A stretch of DNA of 22,147 nt from Hydrogenophaga sp. Its GTDB lineage: Bacteria > Pseudomonadota > Gammaproteobacteria > Burkholderiales > Burkholderiaceae_C. Numbering within the stretch: position 1 is the stretch's first letter; the number at the start of each line of letters is the position of its first letter. Positions 21,953 to 22,147 of this stretch are shown here, in pieces. The notes below the pieces were generated by a model that saw only the letters and a program-made list of their open reading frames with translations, made no database searches and was not told where the DNA came from. The stretch lies in assembly GCA_025458415.1 (NCBI GenBank), contig JALOSN010000003.1:1-22147 (forward strand), in the 5' to 3' direction. The position numbers were made by a program, and so were the translations under genes.

Positions 21953-22147
21953 TCACATGCCCATGCCACCCATGTCGCCCATGCCACCCATGCCGCCACC
22001 CGGCATGGCCGGTGCGTCATCCTTCGGGGCCTCGGCGACCATGGCTTCGGTCGTCAGCATCAGGGACGCCACGGAGGCGGCGTTCTGCAGGGCGGTGCGG
22101 GTCACCTTGGTCGGATCCAGGATACCCATTTCGATCATGTCGCCGTA
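21953..22147 (-). CDS. groEL: Chaperonin GroEL, C-terminal end (rest outside window)
   Basis: The last 64 residues of the 60-kDa chaperonin: 'YGDMIEMGILDPTKVTRTAL' followed by 'QNAASVASLMLTTEAMVAE' is the near-invariant C-terminal equatorial segment, and 'APAMPGGGMGGMGDMGGMGM' is the flexible GGM tail that lines the folding chamber. The gene continues beyond the right edge. The stop TGA is at 21955-21953. Confidence 0.98.
   Translation of the reverse strand, partial: YGDMIEMGILDPTKVTRTALQNAASVASLMLTTEAMVAEAPKDDAPAMPGGGMGGMGDMGGMGM

Overview
The window looks like chromosomal DNA of a GC-rich betaproteobacterium of the order Burkholderiales, probably Comamonadaceae or a close relative. This is inferred from gene content: tandem 'SSVTLYG' trimeric porins, a Coq7-type ubiquinone hydroxylase beside an OsmC-like protein, a HexR-type regulator divergent from transaldolase, and GroEL with a GGM tail. 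I saw no tRNA, rRNA, CRISPR array, insertion sequence or phage gene.

Layout. 1-558: 3' part of a GspC-like type II secretion gene, convergent with cobT. 570-3281 (minus): ilvA followed 9 bp later by a CobT homologue whose usual catalytic residues are changed. The ilvA leader has a promoter-like element followed by an intrinsic terminator, so premature termination (attenuation) is possible. 3553-4002 (plus): OsmC-like protein, convergent with coq7 (4050-4688, minus), with a REP-like palindrome between them. 4996-7153 (plus): two tandem porin paralogues, each with a clear intrinsic terminator. 7248-7619 (minus): small exported ComEA-like helix-hairpin-helix protein.

7910-16484 (plus): a peptide-type ABC uptake operon in an interleaved order: binding protein 1, permease B, M20 amidohydrolase, binding protein 2, permease C, ATPase D, ATPase F. 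Each binding-protein gene is followed by a stem-loop, which could hold their expression above that of the membrane parts. The amidohydrolase would cleave the imported peptide or N-acyl amino acid in the cytoplasm.

16537-18403: hexR (minus) and tal (plus) are divergent around a HexR-box-like sequence. The tal promoter geometry suggests a leaderless transcript. 18498-20886 (plus): two genes I cannot assign to a known pathway, a transglutaminase-like protein with a possible cyclic-nucleotide-binding-like N-terminal domain, and a divergent CoaBC-like flavoprotein that lacks the usual CoaC cysteine motif. This pair is the best candidate here for an undescribed system. 20909-21835 (minus): alpha/beta hydrolase. 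21953-22147 (minus): 3' end of groEL with a long terminator hairpin.
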